NCBI RefSeq assembly: GCF_029269835.1
Contig: NZ_JARJBB010000019.1
Coordinates: forward strand, 45,454 to 109,453
Length of the DNA: 64,000 nt
Reading direction: 5' to 3'
From: Streptomyces tropicalis
GTDB lineage: Bacteria > Actinomycetota > Actinomycetes > Streptomycetales > Streptomycetaceae
Under the pieces are notes generated by a model. That model was given only the letters and a program-made list of their open reading frames with translations, was not told where the DNA came from and made no database searches. Shown here piece after piece: positions 54,796-63,955 of this stretch; position 1 is the stretch's first letter, and each line of letters begins with the position of its first letter. A program made the position numbers and the translations under genes.

Positions 54796-54912
54796 ATGCC
54801 AGTGCTGGATCCGAACCCCCAGAACAGCCAGAAGAAGATGCTGCTCGTCTTCGGCTCGTTCTTCGCCGTCTTCGTGCTCATCGCCATCGTCGCGACGCTC
54901 GCCTCCCCCTGA
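54796..54912 (+). CDS. SGM_5486-family transporter-associated small protein
   Basis: A 38-residue protein with a short polar N-terminus (MPVLDPNPQNSQKKM) and one transmembrane helix (LLVFGSFFAVFVLIAIVATLA). It matches the small family found next to MFS transporters in Streptomyces, named from S. griseus SGM_5486. The role is not established; it may assist the transporter. The ATG at 54796 follows a GAGACT sequence by 6 nt, so its transcript may also be leaderless. Confidence 0.82.
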   Translation: MPVLDPNPQNSQKKMLLVFGSFFAVFVLIAIVATLASP

Positions 54913-55132
54913 GGCCCCCGGGCCGCCGGGCCCCGGGTTGTCAAGGCTGCGGGCGCGACCGTCCGCGGCCGGGCCGGCGTGGTGGGGCTGTCCCCACCGT
55001 CCCCTAGGGGGCCGGAGTCAGGGTCGCGTGGGTGGGTCACCGGATGGGAGGCCGCCCCGGCCCTCCGTACCGTCGAGGAGTGGCCGCACGACGCGGACCA
55101 CGCACCACCCCGAGGGACCAGCGGAGGCAGCC

Positions 55133-55339
55133 ATGCGCGCCCACACGCACACCCGGCCGACCGCCCCGGCCACGGGCGCCGCCGGGACCCGGCCGCCGTG
55201 GTGGGCGCTGGCGCTGCCCCTGCCGGCCTTCGCCGTCCTGCTCGTCCTCGTGCTGCATCCCGCGCACGCCCACACCGCCGTCGACCCGGCGATCGCCCAG
55301 CTCCTCCACCGTGCCGGACTGCTGGTCGCCGCGCACTGA
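55133..55339 (+). CDS. Small single-helix membrane protein
   Basis: A 68-residue hypothetical protein with a His/Thr/Pro-rich N-terminus, one transmembrane helix (WWALALPLPAFAVLLVLVLH) and a short tail with several His residues and a hydrophobic end. The ATG at 55133 has GGAGG 5 nt upstream, which supports it as a real gene. I do not recognise the family. Confidence 0.6.
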   Translation: MRAHTHTRPTAPATGAAGTRPPWWALALPLPAFAVLLVLVLHPAHAHTAVDPAIAQLLHRAGLLVAAH

Positions 55340-55416
55340 GCGGTGCCGGCCCGCCCCGGAAAGTCGCATGTCAACTCCCTGCGCCCCGTGGCCTGTTTCG
55401 TGCGAAGCTGGGTTTC

Positions 55417-55935
55417 ATGAGCGTCGCAGAACCCCGCAGGATTGTTCTCTTCCGGCATGCGAAAGCCGACTGGCCCCAGGTGACCGACCACGAGCGACCG
55501 CTCGCTGAGCGGGGCCGCATGGACGCCGCGGTCGCCGGACGCAGGCTGGCCGACAGCGGCATCCCCCTGGATCTGGCCCTGTGCTCCACCGCGCACCGGA
55601 CCCGCGAGACCTGGAAACTCGCGGTCCACGAACTCCCGCACCGGCCGAAAACGGTCTACGAGGAGCGGATCTACGAGGCCTCGCCCGGCGAGCTGATCGC
55701 CGTGCTCAACGAGATCCCCGACGACGTGCAGAGCGTCGTCGTGATCGGGCACAACCCGGGCATCCACGGGCTCGCCGAGGTCCTGTCCGGGTCCGCCGAG
55801 GGCGACGCCCGGGAGCGGATGGGCCGCCGCGGCTTCCCGGCCGCCGCCTTCGCCGTGCTCTCCTGCGACGGCTCCTGGAAGAGCCTGGAACCGGGCGCGG
55901 CCGCGCTGGTCGACTACTGGGCGCCGTCCGAATAG
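55417..55935 (+). CDS. SixA-like histidine phosphatase
   Basis: A 172-residue member of the phosphoglycerate-mutase-like histidine phosphatases. LFRHAKADWP (about 11-20) supplies the catalytic RH motif, CSTAHRTRETW the second Arg, and VIGHNPGIHGLAEVL the second His. SixA in E. coli dephosphorylates phosphohistidine in signalling or the PTS; the Streptomyces target is not known. It is convergent with serB. Confidence 0.9.
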   Translation: MSVAEPRRIVLFRHAKADWPQVTDHERPLAERGRMDAAVAGRRLADSGIPLDLALCSTAHRTRETWKLAVHELPHRPKTVYEERIYEASPGELIAVLNEIPDDVQSVVVIGHNPGIHGLAEVLSGSAEGDARERMGRRGFPAAAFAVLSCDGSWKSLEPGAAALVDYWAPSE

Positions 55936-56076
55936 CTCCGGCGCACGGGGACTGGGCCCAGGGCCACCCCGCCCGGCGCGCCCCCCGGGGCCCCGGGCCT
56001 CCGCCCCGGCGGCCCCGGGAGCGTGCCCGGCCCCGGCCCCGCAGGGGTCCCGGCTCCCGCGCCGCCTCGCTCACGG

Positions 56077-56111
56077 GCAGGGCCCGGCACCGCACCGGTG
56101 CCGGGCCCTGC
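56077..56111. terminator. Bidirectional terminator between sixA-like gene and serB
   Basis: A perfect 15-bp stem (GCAGGGCCCGGCACC 56077-56091 with GGTGCCGGGCCCTGC 56097-56111) around a 5-nt loop sits between the convergent genes, 25 bp beyond the serB stop. Confidence 0.85.
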
Positions 56112-56135
56112 GCCGTCCCGCGGGGGCGGAGGCGC

Positions 56136-57344
56136 TCAGTCCTCCACGTGCGCGTCCGCCGACTCGACCTCTTCGCGGGTCACGCCGAGCAGATACAGCA
56201 CCGTGTCGAGGAACGGTACGTTCACCGCGGCGTGTGCCGCCTCCCGCACCACCGGCTTCGCGTTGAAGGCGACCCCGAGACCCGCGGCGTTCAGCATGTC
56301 CAGGTCGTTGGCGCCGTCGCCGACGGCCACCGTCTGCGCCAGCGGCACCCCCGCCTCGGCGGCGAACCGGCGCAGCAGCCGCGCCTTGCCCGCCCGGTCC
56401 ACGATCTCCCCGGTGACCCGGCCCGTCAGCCTGCCGTCGACGATCTCCAGCGTGTTGGCCTGGGCGAAGTCCAGCCCCAACCGGTCCTTCAGATCGTCCG
56501 TGACCTGGGTGAACCCGCCCGACACCACGCCGACTTGGTAGCCGAGCCGCTTCAGGGTGCGGATGAGGGTGCGGGCGCCCGGCGTCAGCCGGACCTCGCT
56601 GCGCACCTTGTCCACCACGGAGGCGTCGAGCCCCTCCAGCAGGGCCACGCGCGCGTGCAGGGACTGCTCGAAGTCCAGCTCGCCGCGCATCGCGGCCGCC
56701 GTGACCTCGGCGACCTTGTCCTCGCAGCCTGCGTGCGCGGCGAAGAGCTCGATCACCTCGTCCTGGATGAGTGTGGAGTCCACGTCCATCACGACCAGGC
56801 GCTGCGCCCGCCGGTGCAGGCCCGCCGCGACGACGGCGACGTCCACGCCGAGCGCCGCCGCGTCGGTGACCAGTGCGGTGCGCAACGGCTCCGTCTCCAC
56901 TCCGGACACCGCGAACTCGACCGCCGTCACGGGGTACTTGGCCAGCCGGAAGATACGGTCGATGTTGCCGCCGGCCCGGGTGATGCGGGCGGTGATCTGC
57001 GCGGTCGCCTCCGCGGAGAGGGGGTGGCCGAGGACGGTGACCAGAGAGCGCCCCAGTCCCCGAGGCCGGTTGTCGCCCCGCCCGGAGATGATCTCCGCCT
57101 GCATCTTCATCGACTCGGCCCAGCTGTGCACGGTGGCCCGCAGGTCGCCCTCCAGCCCGGCCGGCGGCGCGGACACCAGGGCGCACAGCACCATGCGGCC
57201 ACGGGTGACGACCTGCTCGATGTCGACCACGTCGACGGAGTAGGCCGCGAGGGTGTCGAAGAGTCCGGCCGTGATGCCCGGCCTGTCCTTCCCGAAGATC
57301 TTGACGAGAAGGGTGAGGTCGTCGGATTTCTGCGCAGCGCTCAT
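56136..57344 (-). CDS. serB: Phosphoserine phosphatase with N-terminal ACT domain
   Basis: Hydrolyses phosphoserine in the last step of serine synthesis. The 402-residue protein has ACT-type regions in residues 1-170 (LTLLVKIFGKDRPGITAGLFD and VTVLGHPLSAEATAQI), likely binding an amino acid such as serine. The HAD-family catalytic domain follows, with DVDSTLIQDE (nucleophile Asp in the first motif), VVSGGFTQV and AVGDGANDLDML. The long form with ACT domains is usual in actinobacteria. The ATG at 57344 opens MSAAQKSDDLTLL. Confidence 0.95.
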   Translation of the reverse strand: MSAAQKSDDLTLLVKIFGKDRPGITAGLFDTLAAYSVDVVDIEQVVTRGRMVLCALVSAPPAGLEGDLRATVHSWAESMKMQAEIISGRGDNRPRGLGRSLVTVLGHPLSAEATAQITARITRAGGNIDRIFRLAKYPVTAVEFAVSGVETEPLRTALVTDAAALGVDVAVVAAGLHRRAQRLVVMDVDSTLIQDEVIELFAAHAGCEDKVAEVTAAAMRGELDFEQSLHARVALLEGLDASVVDKVRSEVRLTPGARTLIRTLKRLGYQVGVVSGGFTQVTDDLKDRLGLDFAQANTLEIVDGRLTGRVTGEIVDRAGKARLLRRFAAEAGVPLAQTVAVGDGANDLDMLNAAGLGVAFNAKPVVREAAHAAVNVPFLDTVLYLLGVTREEVESADAHVED

Positions 57345-57474
57345 GGTGCGTCCACCGTATCCGGCACGCAGTGCCCTCCGCCCCTCCGGTCCGCCAGGCG
57401 GACAGGGAACATCGGGTGTCGCGGAGATGGCCGCCGGCCTCCGGGCCCGGTCCCTTCCCGGGCCACGTCCCGTG

Positions 57475-59955
57475 TCAGGGACGGTTCTTGGGCGCGCGCG
57501 GCGGGGGAGGCGGCGGCGGGGGCGGCGGCCACTCGCGGGGGCGGGGCCGGCGCGGCGGCGGGGGCGGGAGCGGCGCCATCACGGTGGGCGCGCCGGACAC
57601 GTCGTCCCCGGAACCCCCGCCCTTCCCCGACCGGCCCGGCCCGGGGCCGTCCTGCCCGCGGTCGCCGTGCCCGCAGCCGCCTGCTCCGGACCTGCCCGCC
57701 CCGGTGTCGTCGGCCTCGGGGCCGTCCCCCGGGGAGTGCTCCTTCCCGGAGCGGTCCGGAATGCCGTCGGCGCGCGTGCGGTCGGCGACCGGTGGCCGCG
57801 CGTCCTCCGGTTCCGGTTCCGGTTCCCGGAGCCCCGCGGGCAGGCGGAGGTACGGGTTGGTGGCCGGGTTCGGGGGACGGTGGGGCCTGCCCGGCGTGTA
57901 CGGGCCGGCCGGGCCCGTCCCGTCACCCCCGTACGAGGGGTACGGGGTGCCTGGGCCTGCTGCCCCGACCGATCCCCGTCCGGCACCCCCGTCGCCCTCC
58001 GCCCCCGGGGACGGACGCGCCCCCGCCCCCGGCGCCTCCGTTCCCGCATCCGGCCGCGGCCCCGCAGCCGCAGCCGCAGCCGCGGACCAGGCCGCCGTGC
58101 CTGCCGCCCCGCCCGCCGCGTCCCCCGCCCCGCTCCTCGTGCCCACTGCTCCGGGCCACCCGCCTGCCGCGCCCGCCGCCCCGCCCTGCACCTCCCCCGC
58201 TCCGGCCGCCGCGCCTGCCGGACCTTCCGCCGCACCCCTCGCGCCTGCCGCACCGGCCGAACCGCCCGCCGTGCCGGCCCACTCGTCTGCCGGACCCCCC
58301 GCCACCTCGCCCCGGGCCCCCGACGCTCCCGCCGGGGCAGCAGCGCCCGCCCCGCCCGCCATGCCCTCCGCCCGCGGGGACCCCGCACCCCGTGCCCACG
58401 GTGTCGCGCGCCGTCCCGCCGCCCCCGCCGCATGCGCCAGCAGGGCCCCGGCCGCTCCCGCCCCGGCGCCCCAGACCGCGCCGAGCAGCAGGGCCGCGCC
58501 CGGGTGGCCGTGCAGCTCGATCCCCGCGTCGACGGCGTCGACGCCCAGCAACGACAGCGATGCCCCCACCGAGACCCGGGTCAGCCGGCCGAGCAGCGGG
58601 AGGGCCACCGCGGTCGCGACGCCCAGCCGCAGCGCGCACCACCCCGCGAGTCCGAGCGCAGCGGACCCCCGTGATCCACCCGGCACGGCGTCCCGGGCGC
58701 CCGCCCCGGCCGGTGCCGCCGCACCGGACCCGCCCGTCGCCCACCGGCCCGCCGCCGCGGCGCGTACGGCAGACCGGTCCGCCCCGGCAGCGCGTACCGT
58801 CGCGGTCCGCCCCGGCAGCGGAGTGCGTGCCGCCGTGAGCACCCGCCCCGGCACCGGAGTGCGTACCGCCGTGAGCACCCCCGCCAGCAGCATCAGCAGG
58901 GCCGCCGCGACCCCCAGGAGCCACACCCGCCCGTCCAGTTCGGCCAGCCGCGGCAGCGTGACGGGCCGGTCGGTGCGCACGGTCAGCAGGCGGCCGAGGG
59001 GAGCGGGGAGCAGCCCGGCCGGAGCGCCCGCCGCCCTGCCGTCCCACGGGACGAGGAGTCCCACCGGCAGCCCCACCCACACCCCGTTGGGCGCGCCGAG
59101 CAGCGCGGCCCCGGCGATGCGCCCCGGGCGGGCGTCGCCGGCCGCCGCGTACGCCGCCGCCGCGAGCCCGGCCACCACCGCGACCAGTCCCGCGCCGGCC
59201 AGCGCGGACACGGCCGGGCGCACCACCCGGTGCAGGGCCCCCAGGCCGCGCGGCAGCGGGGTACGGCGGGAGGCGAGCAGGGCGATCAGCAGGACCCCGG
59301 CGGACCAGCCCAGCGCGCCGAGCAGGGTGGGCGCCTGCTCGGCCCGGAAGGCGAGCGAGACCTTGGCGCCCGCGATCCGCCCGAGGCCGGGCAGCAGACC
59401 GCCGAGGTCGCCCAGGTCCCCCAGGTCGCCGAGCCCCGGCACCGTCACCCCGCCGGTGCCCGGCAGCCGGTCCGGGAGGAACCGGCCCGCGTCGACCGTG
59501 ACGGTGCCGTGCCCGACCCAGGCCACCGTGCCGAGCCCGGCCGTGAAGACGGCGACCACCGTGCCCGCTCGGGCGAGGAGTTCGGCCGGCGCGATCACAA
59601 GTCCCGCCCGGCGCACGGACCGCAGGAAGCACCACGCCAGCAGGAGCGCACCGACCAGGCTCACGCCCAGTGGCGTGATTCCGAGGGCCGTGTGCGCCTG
59701 TGCGCCGTGCAGGCCGAAGGCGGACACGTCGGCGGACGGCGTGACGGAGCCGCCCGCGCCGAGGGCCACCACCGCCGCGGTCATCGGCCCCAACGCCCCC
59801 GCCGCGTCCGCCCGCAGCAGGTGCAGGCCGAGCGCGGCGGTCGCCGCCATCCCCGTCAACGCCCAGCTCACGGCTGCGACGGCGGACAGCGCCACGTCGG
59901 CCCACGGCACCCGCGCGCCGCGCCCGTTCGTCCCCGGTCCCGTCCCGACGCTCAT
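57475..59955 (-). CDS. Streptophobe-family multi-helix membrane protein
   Basis: An 826-residue protein of the Streptomyces-specific streptophobe family. The N-terminal 350 residues contain about eight helices (VALSAVAAVSWALTGMAATAALGL is the first), followed by Ala/Gly/Thr/Pro-rich segments, several more helices and a long disordered C-terminal region ending in Pro runs. Short in-frame repeats (GDLGDLGDLGG; TAVRTPVPGR/TAARTPLPGR) mark replication slippage. Function unknown. It is divergent from the FHA-ABC transporter gene, from a 230-bp shared region. Confidence 0.82.
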   Translation of the reverse strand: MSVGTGPGTNGRGARVPWADVALSAVAAVSWALTGMAATAALGLHLLRADAAGALGPMTAAVVALGAGGSVTPSADVSAFGLHGAQAHTALGITPLGVSLVGALLLAWCFLRSVRRAGLVIAPAELLARAGTVVAVFTAGLGTVAWVGHGTVTVDAGRFLPDRLPGTGGVTVPGLGDLGDLGDLGGLLPGLGRIAGAKVSLAFRAEQAPTLLGALGWSAGVLLIALLASRRTPLPRGLGALHRVVRPAVSALAGAGLVAVVAGLAAAAYAAAGDARPGRIAGAALLGAPNGVWVGLPVGLLVPWDGRAAGAPAGLLPAPLGRLLTVRTDRPVTLPRLAELDGRVWLLGVAAALLMLLAGVLTAVRTPVPGRVLTAARTPLPGRTATVRAAGADRSAVRAAAAGRWATGGSGAAAPAGAGARDAVPGGSRGSAALGLAGWCALRLGVATAVALPLLGRLTRVSVGASLSLLGVDAVDAGIELHGHPGAALLLGAVWGAGAGAAGALLAHAAGAAGRRATPWARGAGSPRAEGMAGGAGAAAPAGASGARGEVAGGPADEWAGTAGGSAGAAGARGAAEGPAGAAAGAGEVQGGAAGAAGGWPGAVGTRSGAGDAAGGAAGTAAWSAAAAAAAGPRPDAGTEAPGAGARPSPGAEGDGGAGRGSVGAAGPGTPYPSYGGDGTGPAGPYTPGRPHRPPNPATNPYLRLPAGLREPEPEPEDARPPVADRTRADGIPDRSGKEHSPGDGPEADDTGAGRSGAGGCGHGDRGQDGPGPGRSGKGGGSGDDVSGAPTVMAPLPPPPPRRPRPREWPPPPPPPPPPRAPKNRP
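58807..58878. repeat. Two-copy 36-bp in-frame repeat within the streptophobe gene
   Basis: Units 58807-58842 and 58843-58878 differ at only two positions; a degraded third copy lies just before. The repeat keeps the reading frame and encodes 12-residue Thr/Arg/Pro segments. It probably arose by slippage. Confidence 0.85.
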
Positions 59956-60185
59956 GGCAGACCCCCCGATCCGCGGCGCGACCCGGCCGTCGCGCATGTC
60001 CCCCTCGCGGGGGATTACCACTCTCCGGGCCGTTTTCACCCCCGTCAACGGGACCGGGCCGATGCGCAGATGCGCACTCTTCCCAAGGCCCGGCTTTCGG
60101 TCAGCGGGCCGAGCCTGGAATAGTTCCCCACGATGTTCGACATCCCTAGACTCCCTGTGATGGGGGCAACTCGGGGGACAAATCA

Positions 60186-62711
60186 GTGGGGCTTGGAGTG
60201 CCGGAACTCGTACTGGAATCAAACGGACGGACCTGGACGCTCGATCCGTCCAGGCCATACACACTCGGACGCGATCCTCAGGGAGACATCGTGTTCGACG
60301 ACGCCAGGGTCTCCTGGCGCCATGCCACGGTCAGCTTCGACGGCCGCGGTTGGGTCATCGAGGACCACGGCAGCACCAACGGCACGTTCGTGCAGGGGCA
60401 GCGGATCCAGCAGGTGGACCTCGGTCCCGGCTCCGCCGTGCATCTCGGGAACGCGACCGACGGCCCGCGCGTGACCCTGTCGGGCGCCGAGGCCGCCGTG
60501 GCCGCGCCGCAGGCACAGTCCCAGCAGCAGCCGTTCGCCGCCCAGGGGGCGGGCCCGGGCTGGGCCCAGCAGCCGGCGCCGCAGCAGCCGCAGTCCGGCG
60601 TGCCGCAGCAGGCACCGGGCGCGGCGTCGATCCCGCAGCAGCAGGGCTCCGGCGGCGCGGCGGGGGCGCCACCGGTCCACGGCGACCGCAGCCCGACGAC
60701 GTTCCACCAGTTCTCCCTCGGCCGCGTCATGCGCATCGGCCGTGCCCTGGAGAACGACCTGGTGGTCTCCGACCTCCAGGTCTCCCGCAACCACGCGGAG
60801 TTCCACGCCACGCCCGACGGCCGGATGGAGATCCGCGACCTCGGGTCGCACAACGGCACGTACGTCAACGGCCAGCCGATCCCCAAGGGCGGCTCGGTGC
60901 AGCTGGGCCCCACCGACATCGTCGGCGTCGGCCACTCGACGTTCCGGATCGTGGGCGACCGGCTCGAGGAGTTCGTCGACACCGGTGAGGTGTCCTTCTC
61001 CGCCCGCCATCTGACGGTCACCGTCGACGGCGGCAAGCAGATCCTGAAGGACGTCTCCTTCGGTGTCCCGGAGAAGTCGCTCATCGCGGTCATCGGCCCG
61101 TCCGGCTCCGGCAAGTCGACGCTGCTCAAGGCGCTGACCGGCTACCGCCCCGCCGACCAGGGCGAGGTCCTGTACGACAACCGCAACCTCTACAAGCAGT
61201 TCGCCGAGCTGCGCCAGCGCATCGGCCTGGTTCCGCAGGACGACATCCTGCACAAGGAGCTGTCGGTCAAGAAGGCCCTGAAGTACGCGGCCAAGCTGCG
61301 CTTCCCGGCCGACACCACGGCCGCCGAGCGCGACGCCCGCATCGACGAGGTGCTGCGCGAGCTGAAGCTGGACATCCACAAGGACAAGAAGGTCACGTCC
61401 CTGTCCGGCGGTCAGCGCAAGCGTGTCTCGGTGGCCCTGGAGCTGCTGACCAAGCCGTCGCTGATCTTCCTGGACGAGCCGACGTCCGGCCTCGACCCGG
61501 GCATGGACCGCGACGTCATGCAGCTGCTGCGCGGTCTCGCCGACGACGGCCGCACGGTCCTGGTCGTCACCCACTCCGTGGCCGAACTGGCGATCTGCGA
61601 CAAGCTGCTCGTGATGGCGCCCGGCGGCTCCGTGGCCTACTTCGGCCCGCCGGAGGAGGCGCTGAACTTCTTCGGCTACGACACGTGGGCCGACGTCTTC
61701 TCCGCCTTCGAGAACTACCGCGACTACGACTGGGCGGGCCGCTGGAAGGGCTCGCAGCACTACCAGATGTACGCCGCGGACATCGACGCCGTCGCACCGC
61801 AGTCCGTACACATGCCTCCGCCGCAAGCCATCAAGCCGCCCAAGCCGCAGGCCTGGGGGTCACAGCTGATGACCCTGATCCGGCGGTACACGGCCGTGAT
61901 CGTCTCCGACAAGGGCTTCCTGGCGCTGACGGTGATCCTGCCGGCGGTGCTCGGCGCGGTGAGCCTGCTCATCGACTCGAAGAAGGGCCTGCTGGTCAAC
62001 CCCGCGGTCAATCCGCGCACCGGCCTGCACATCCCGAACGGCACGGCGACCACGGTCCTGCTGATCCTCGCGGTGGGCGCCTGCTTCGCCGGCGCGGCGA
62101 ACTCCGTCCGTGAGCTGATCAAGGAACGGGTCATCTACGAGCGGGAGCGCGCGACGGGCCTGTCCCGCTCGGCGTACCTGATGTCCAAGGTGGTCGTGCT
62201 CGGTGTCGTCACCGTGCTCCAGGGCCTCATGGTCGGACTGATCGGCTTCTCCAGCCGGGACATCCCCGACCAGGGTGTCGTCCTGGGCGGCTCGACGCTG
62301 TTCGAGCTGTGCGTGCCGATCATGGCGCTCGGCTTCACCTCGATGATGGTCGGCCTGGTGATCTCCTCGCTGGTGAAGACCGCCGAGAAGACCATGCCGC
62401 TGCTGGTCATGTTCGCGATCGTCCAGGTCGTCTTCACCGGCTGCCTGTTCACCCTGAACGGCGCGGTCGGCGTCAACCAGTTCTCGTACCTGATGCCGTC
62501 GCGGTGGGCGGTGGCCGCCGCGGGCGCCACGCTGGACTTCAACAACATCGCCCCGAACGCCGACGACCCGACCAACACGGACCCGCTGTGGAACCACACG
62601 GCGGGAGCCTGGTCGCTCGACATGATCGCCCTGATCGTGCTCGGCGTCGCCTGCGGCTTCCTCGTGGCGCGCTTCCTGCGCCGCCACGAGCCGGAGGTCA
62701 TGCGCAAGTGA
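60186..62711 (+). CDS. FHA-domain ABC transporter (Rv1747-like)
   Basis: An 841-residue fused transporter. Two FHA phosphothreonine-binding domains come first: LGRDPQGDIVFDDARVSWRH with HGSTNGTFV (about 27-75), and IGRALENDLVVSDLQVSRNH with GSHNGTYVNG (about 183-236), joined by a Gln/Ala/Pro linker. The ABC ATPase has Walker A GPSGSGKST, signature LSGGQRKR and Walker B LIFLDEPTSGLD. An ABC-2-type permease with six helices ends the protein. In M. tuberculosis Rv1747 is controlled by Ser/Thr kinase phosphorylation of its linker. The GTG at 60186 is preceded by a GGGGGA ribosome site. Confidence 0.93.
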   Translation: MGLGVPELVLESNGRTWTLDPSRPYTLGRDPQGDIVFDDARVSWRHATVSFDGRGWVIEDHGSTNGTFVQGQRIQQVDLGPGSAVHLGNATDGPRVTLSGAEAAVAAPQAQSQQQPFAAQGAGPGWAQQPAPQQPQSGVPQQAPGAASIPQQQGSGGAAGAPPVHGDRSPTTFHQFSLGRVMRIGRALENDLVVSDLQVSRNHAEFHATPDGRMEIRDLGSHNGTYVNGQPIPKGGSVQLGPTDIVGVGHSTFRIVGDRLEEFVDTGEVSFSARHLTVTVDGGKQILKDVSFGVPEKSLIAVIGPSGSGKSTLLKALTGYRPADQGEVLYDNRNLYKQFAELRQRIGLVPQDDILHKELSVKKALKYAAKLRFPADTTAAERDARIDEVLRELKLDIHKDKKVTSLSGGQRKRVSVALELLTKPSLIFLDEPTSGLDPGMDRDVMQLLRGLADDGRTVLVVTHSVAELAICDKLLVMAPGGSVAYFGPPEEALNFFGYDTWADVFSAFENYRDYDWAGRWKGSQHYQMYAADIDAVAPQSVHMPPPQAIKPPKPQAWGSQLMTLIRRYTAVIVSDKGFLALTVILPAVLGAVSLLIDSKKGLLVNPAVNPRTGLHIPNGTATTVLLILAVGACFAGAANSVRELIKERVIYERERATGLSRSAYLMSKVVVLGVVTVLQGLMVGLIGFSSRDIPDQGVVLGGSTLFELCVPIMALGFTSMMVGLVISSLVKTAEKTMPLLVMFAIVQVVFTGCLFTLNGAVGVNQFSYLMPSRWAVAAAGATLDFNNIAPNADDPTNTDPLWNHTAGAWSLDMIALIVLGVACGFLVARFLRRHEPEVMRK

Positions 62712-62734
62712 CCCCGGCGACGCGCCGAAGGTGA

Positions 62735-62765
62735 AAGGGCGGCACCCCGATGGGGTGCCGCCCTT
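62735..62765. terminator. Terminator after the FHA-ABC gene
   Basis: AAGGGCGGCACCCC (62735-62748) pairs perfectly with GGGGTGCCGCCCTT (62752-62765) over a 3-nt loop, between the convergent FHA-ABC and lytic transglycosylase genes. Confidence 0.88.
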
Positions 62766-62792
62766 CTGCGTGTGTCAGAGGTCCGCGCAGCC

Positions 62793-63509
62793 TCAGTACG
62801 CGCTGTTCACGTTGTCGATCGAACCGTACTTGTCCGCCGCGTAGTTGGCGGCCGCGGTGATGTTGGCAACCGGGTCGTAGATGTTCGCCGAGGTGCCCTT
62901 CACGTGGTATGCGTGGAAGGTCGGCGGGATGACCTGCAGCAGGCCCTTCGACGGCACACCGTTGATCGCGTTGACGTCCCAGTCGTTGATCGCGTTCGGG
63001 TTGCCGGAGGACTCACGCATGATGTTGCGGTGCAGGCCCTGGTAGGAGCCGGGGATGTTGTGCTGGTGCATGATGCTCAGCGCCTGCCGGATCCAGCCGT
63101 CCAGGTTGTTGCCGTAGGACGTGCTCTGGGCGACCGCCGCCATCTTCGGGCGCTGCGCGGACCGGGAGGCGGCCTCCTTGGCCTTGCGCGCGACCTCGGC
63201 CTTGTGCTGGGCGGCGGCCTTGGCCTTCTGCTGCGCGGCGGCGGCCTGCTTCTTGGCCTGGGCGGCCTGGATCTTCAGGCTGTCGGCGGCGAGCTGGTCG
63301 GTGACGCTGGCCTTCACACCCTTGACCGGCTGGGACGCTATCTGCGCAGGGGCCGCGGCGCCCGCCTCGGACGTGGTGGTGGTGCCGGCCTGGCTCGGAG
63401 CGGCCGAGAAGGCGAGGGCGGCGGCGCCGAGGGTGGCGGCACCGGCAAGGGCGACCTTGTGGGTCTTGGTCAGGTTCGGACTACGACGGAGAGTGAACTT
63501 CTTCAGCAT
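62793..63509 (-). CDS. Secreted lytic transglycosylase (SLT domain)
   Basis: A 238-residue exported protein. The signal peptide region is TKTHKVALAGAATLGAAALAFSAAPSQAG; a coiled-coil-like Ala/Lys/Gln-rich stretch follows (about 90-125). The SLT domain (about 145-238) has the catalytic glutamate in RNIMRESSGNPNAINDWD and ends GLLQVIPPTFHAYHVKG and YDPVANITAAANYAADKYG. It should cleave peptidoglycan glycan strands with anhydro product formation. The ATG at 63509 has AGAGG upstream. The short form lacks cell-wall-binding domains. Confidence 0.9.
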   Translation of the reverse strand: MLKKFTLRRSPNLTKTHKVALAGAATLGAAALAFSAAPSQAGTTTTSEAGAAAPAQIASQPVKGVKASVTDQLAADSLKIQAAQAKKQAAAAQQKAKAAAQHKAEVARKAKEAASRSAQRPKMAAVAQSTSYGNNLDGWIRQALSIMHQHNIPGSYQGLHRNIMRESSGNPNAINDWDVNAINGVPSKGLLQVIPPTFHAYHVKGTSANIYDPVANITAAANYAADKYGSIDNVNSAY

Positions 63510-63955
63510 GCGAAAGGGACCTCTTCGGATAGCGCGGATGCCGCTCTCCGGACTGCGGGGGGCGTGGGGCCCGGCCCGCACGAACGCCGCGGGGAGAACC
63601 GCGGCGCCGAGCGACGTGAGCCATTGTTAGCGGCCGCAAAAACGCGTGGCAAAGGTGTGACGTACGAAGCAAGGTAGTGGATCGCGAACGGACAAATCAG
63701 GACAGACAGGGTCGTCTGCCCCGTTCATCCCGTACCTGGTTGTCTCCTATGTCCGTTCGTACGTGATGTGCGCCCTATGCGCGTCATCACACCGGTGCGG
63801 CTTTTGTCTTACGTGGAGTTGCCGCTGCAACGCACTGTGTGAGCATGTTCCGGCCCGTCGGCGGACCGCCCGCCGGCGCCCCCCGCCTCCCGGGGCGGCC
63901 CCCTGTCGGACGGGGACGTCTGTACCCGCACGCCCACCCGCGCGCGATACCCCGT
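63510..63955. other. 446-bp region upstream of the transglycosylase gene
   Basis: Relatively AT-rich for this genome between about 63625 and 63850, as expected of a regulated promoter and long leader. No gene is supported. The Gly/Arg-rich frames toward the end reflect the poly-C tract on the other strand. No riboswitch was identified with confidence. Confidence 0.5.

Noticed and set aside
63510..63720. A c-di-AMP (ydaO-type) riboswitch before the lytic transglycosylase gene, as known for some Streptomyces cell-wall hydrolases
   Set aside because: I could not match the conserved core in the leader; a covariance-model search would decide.
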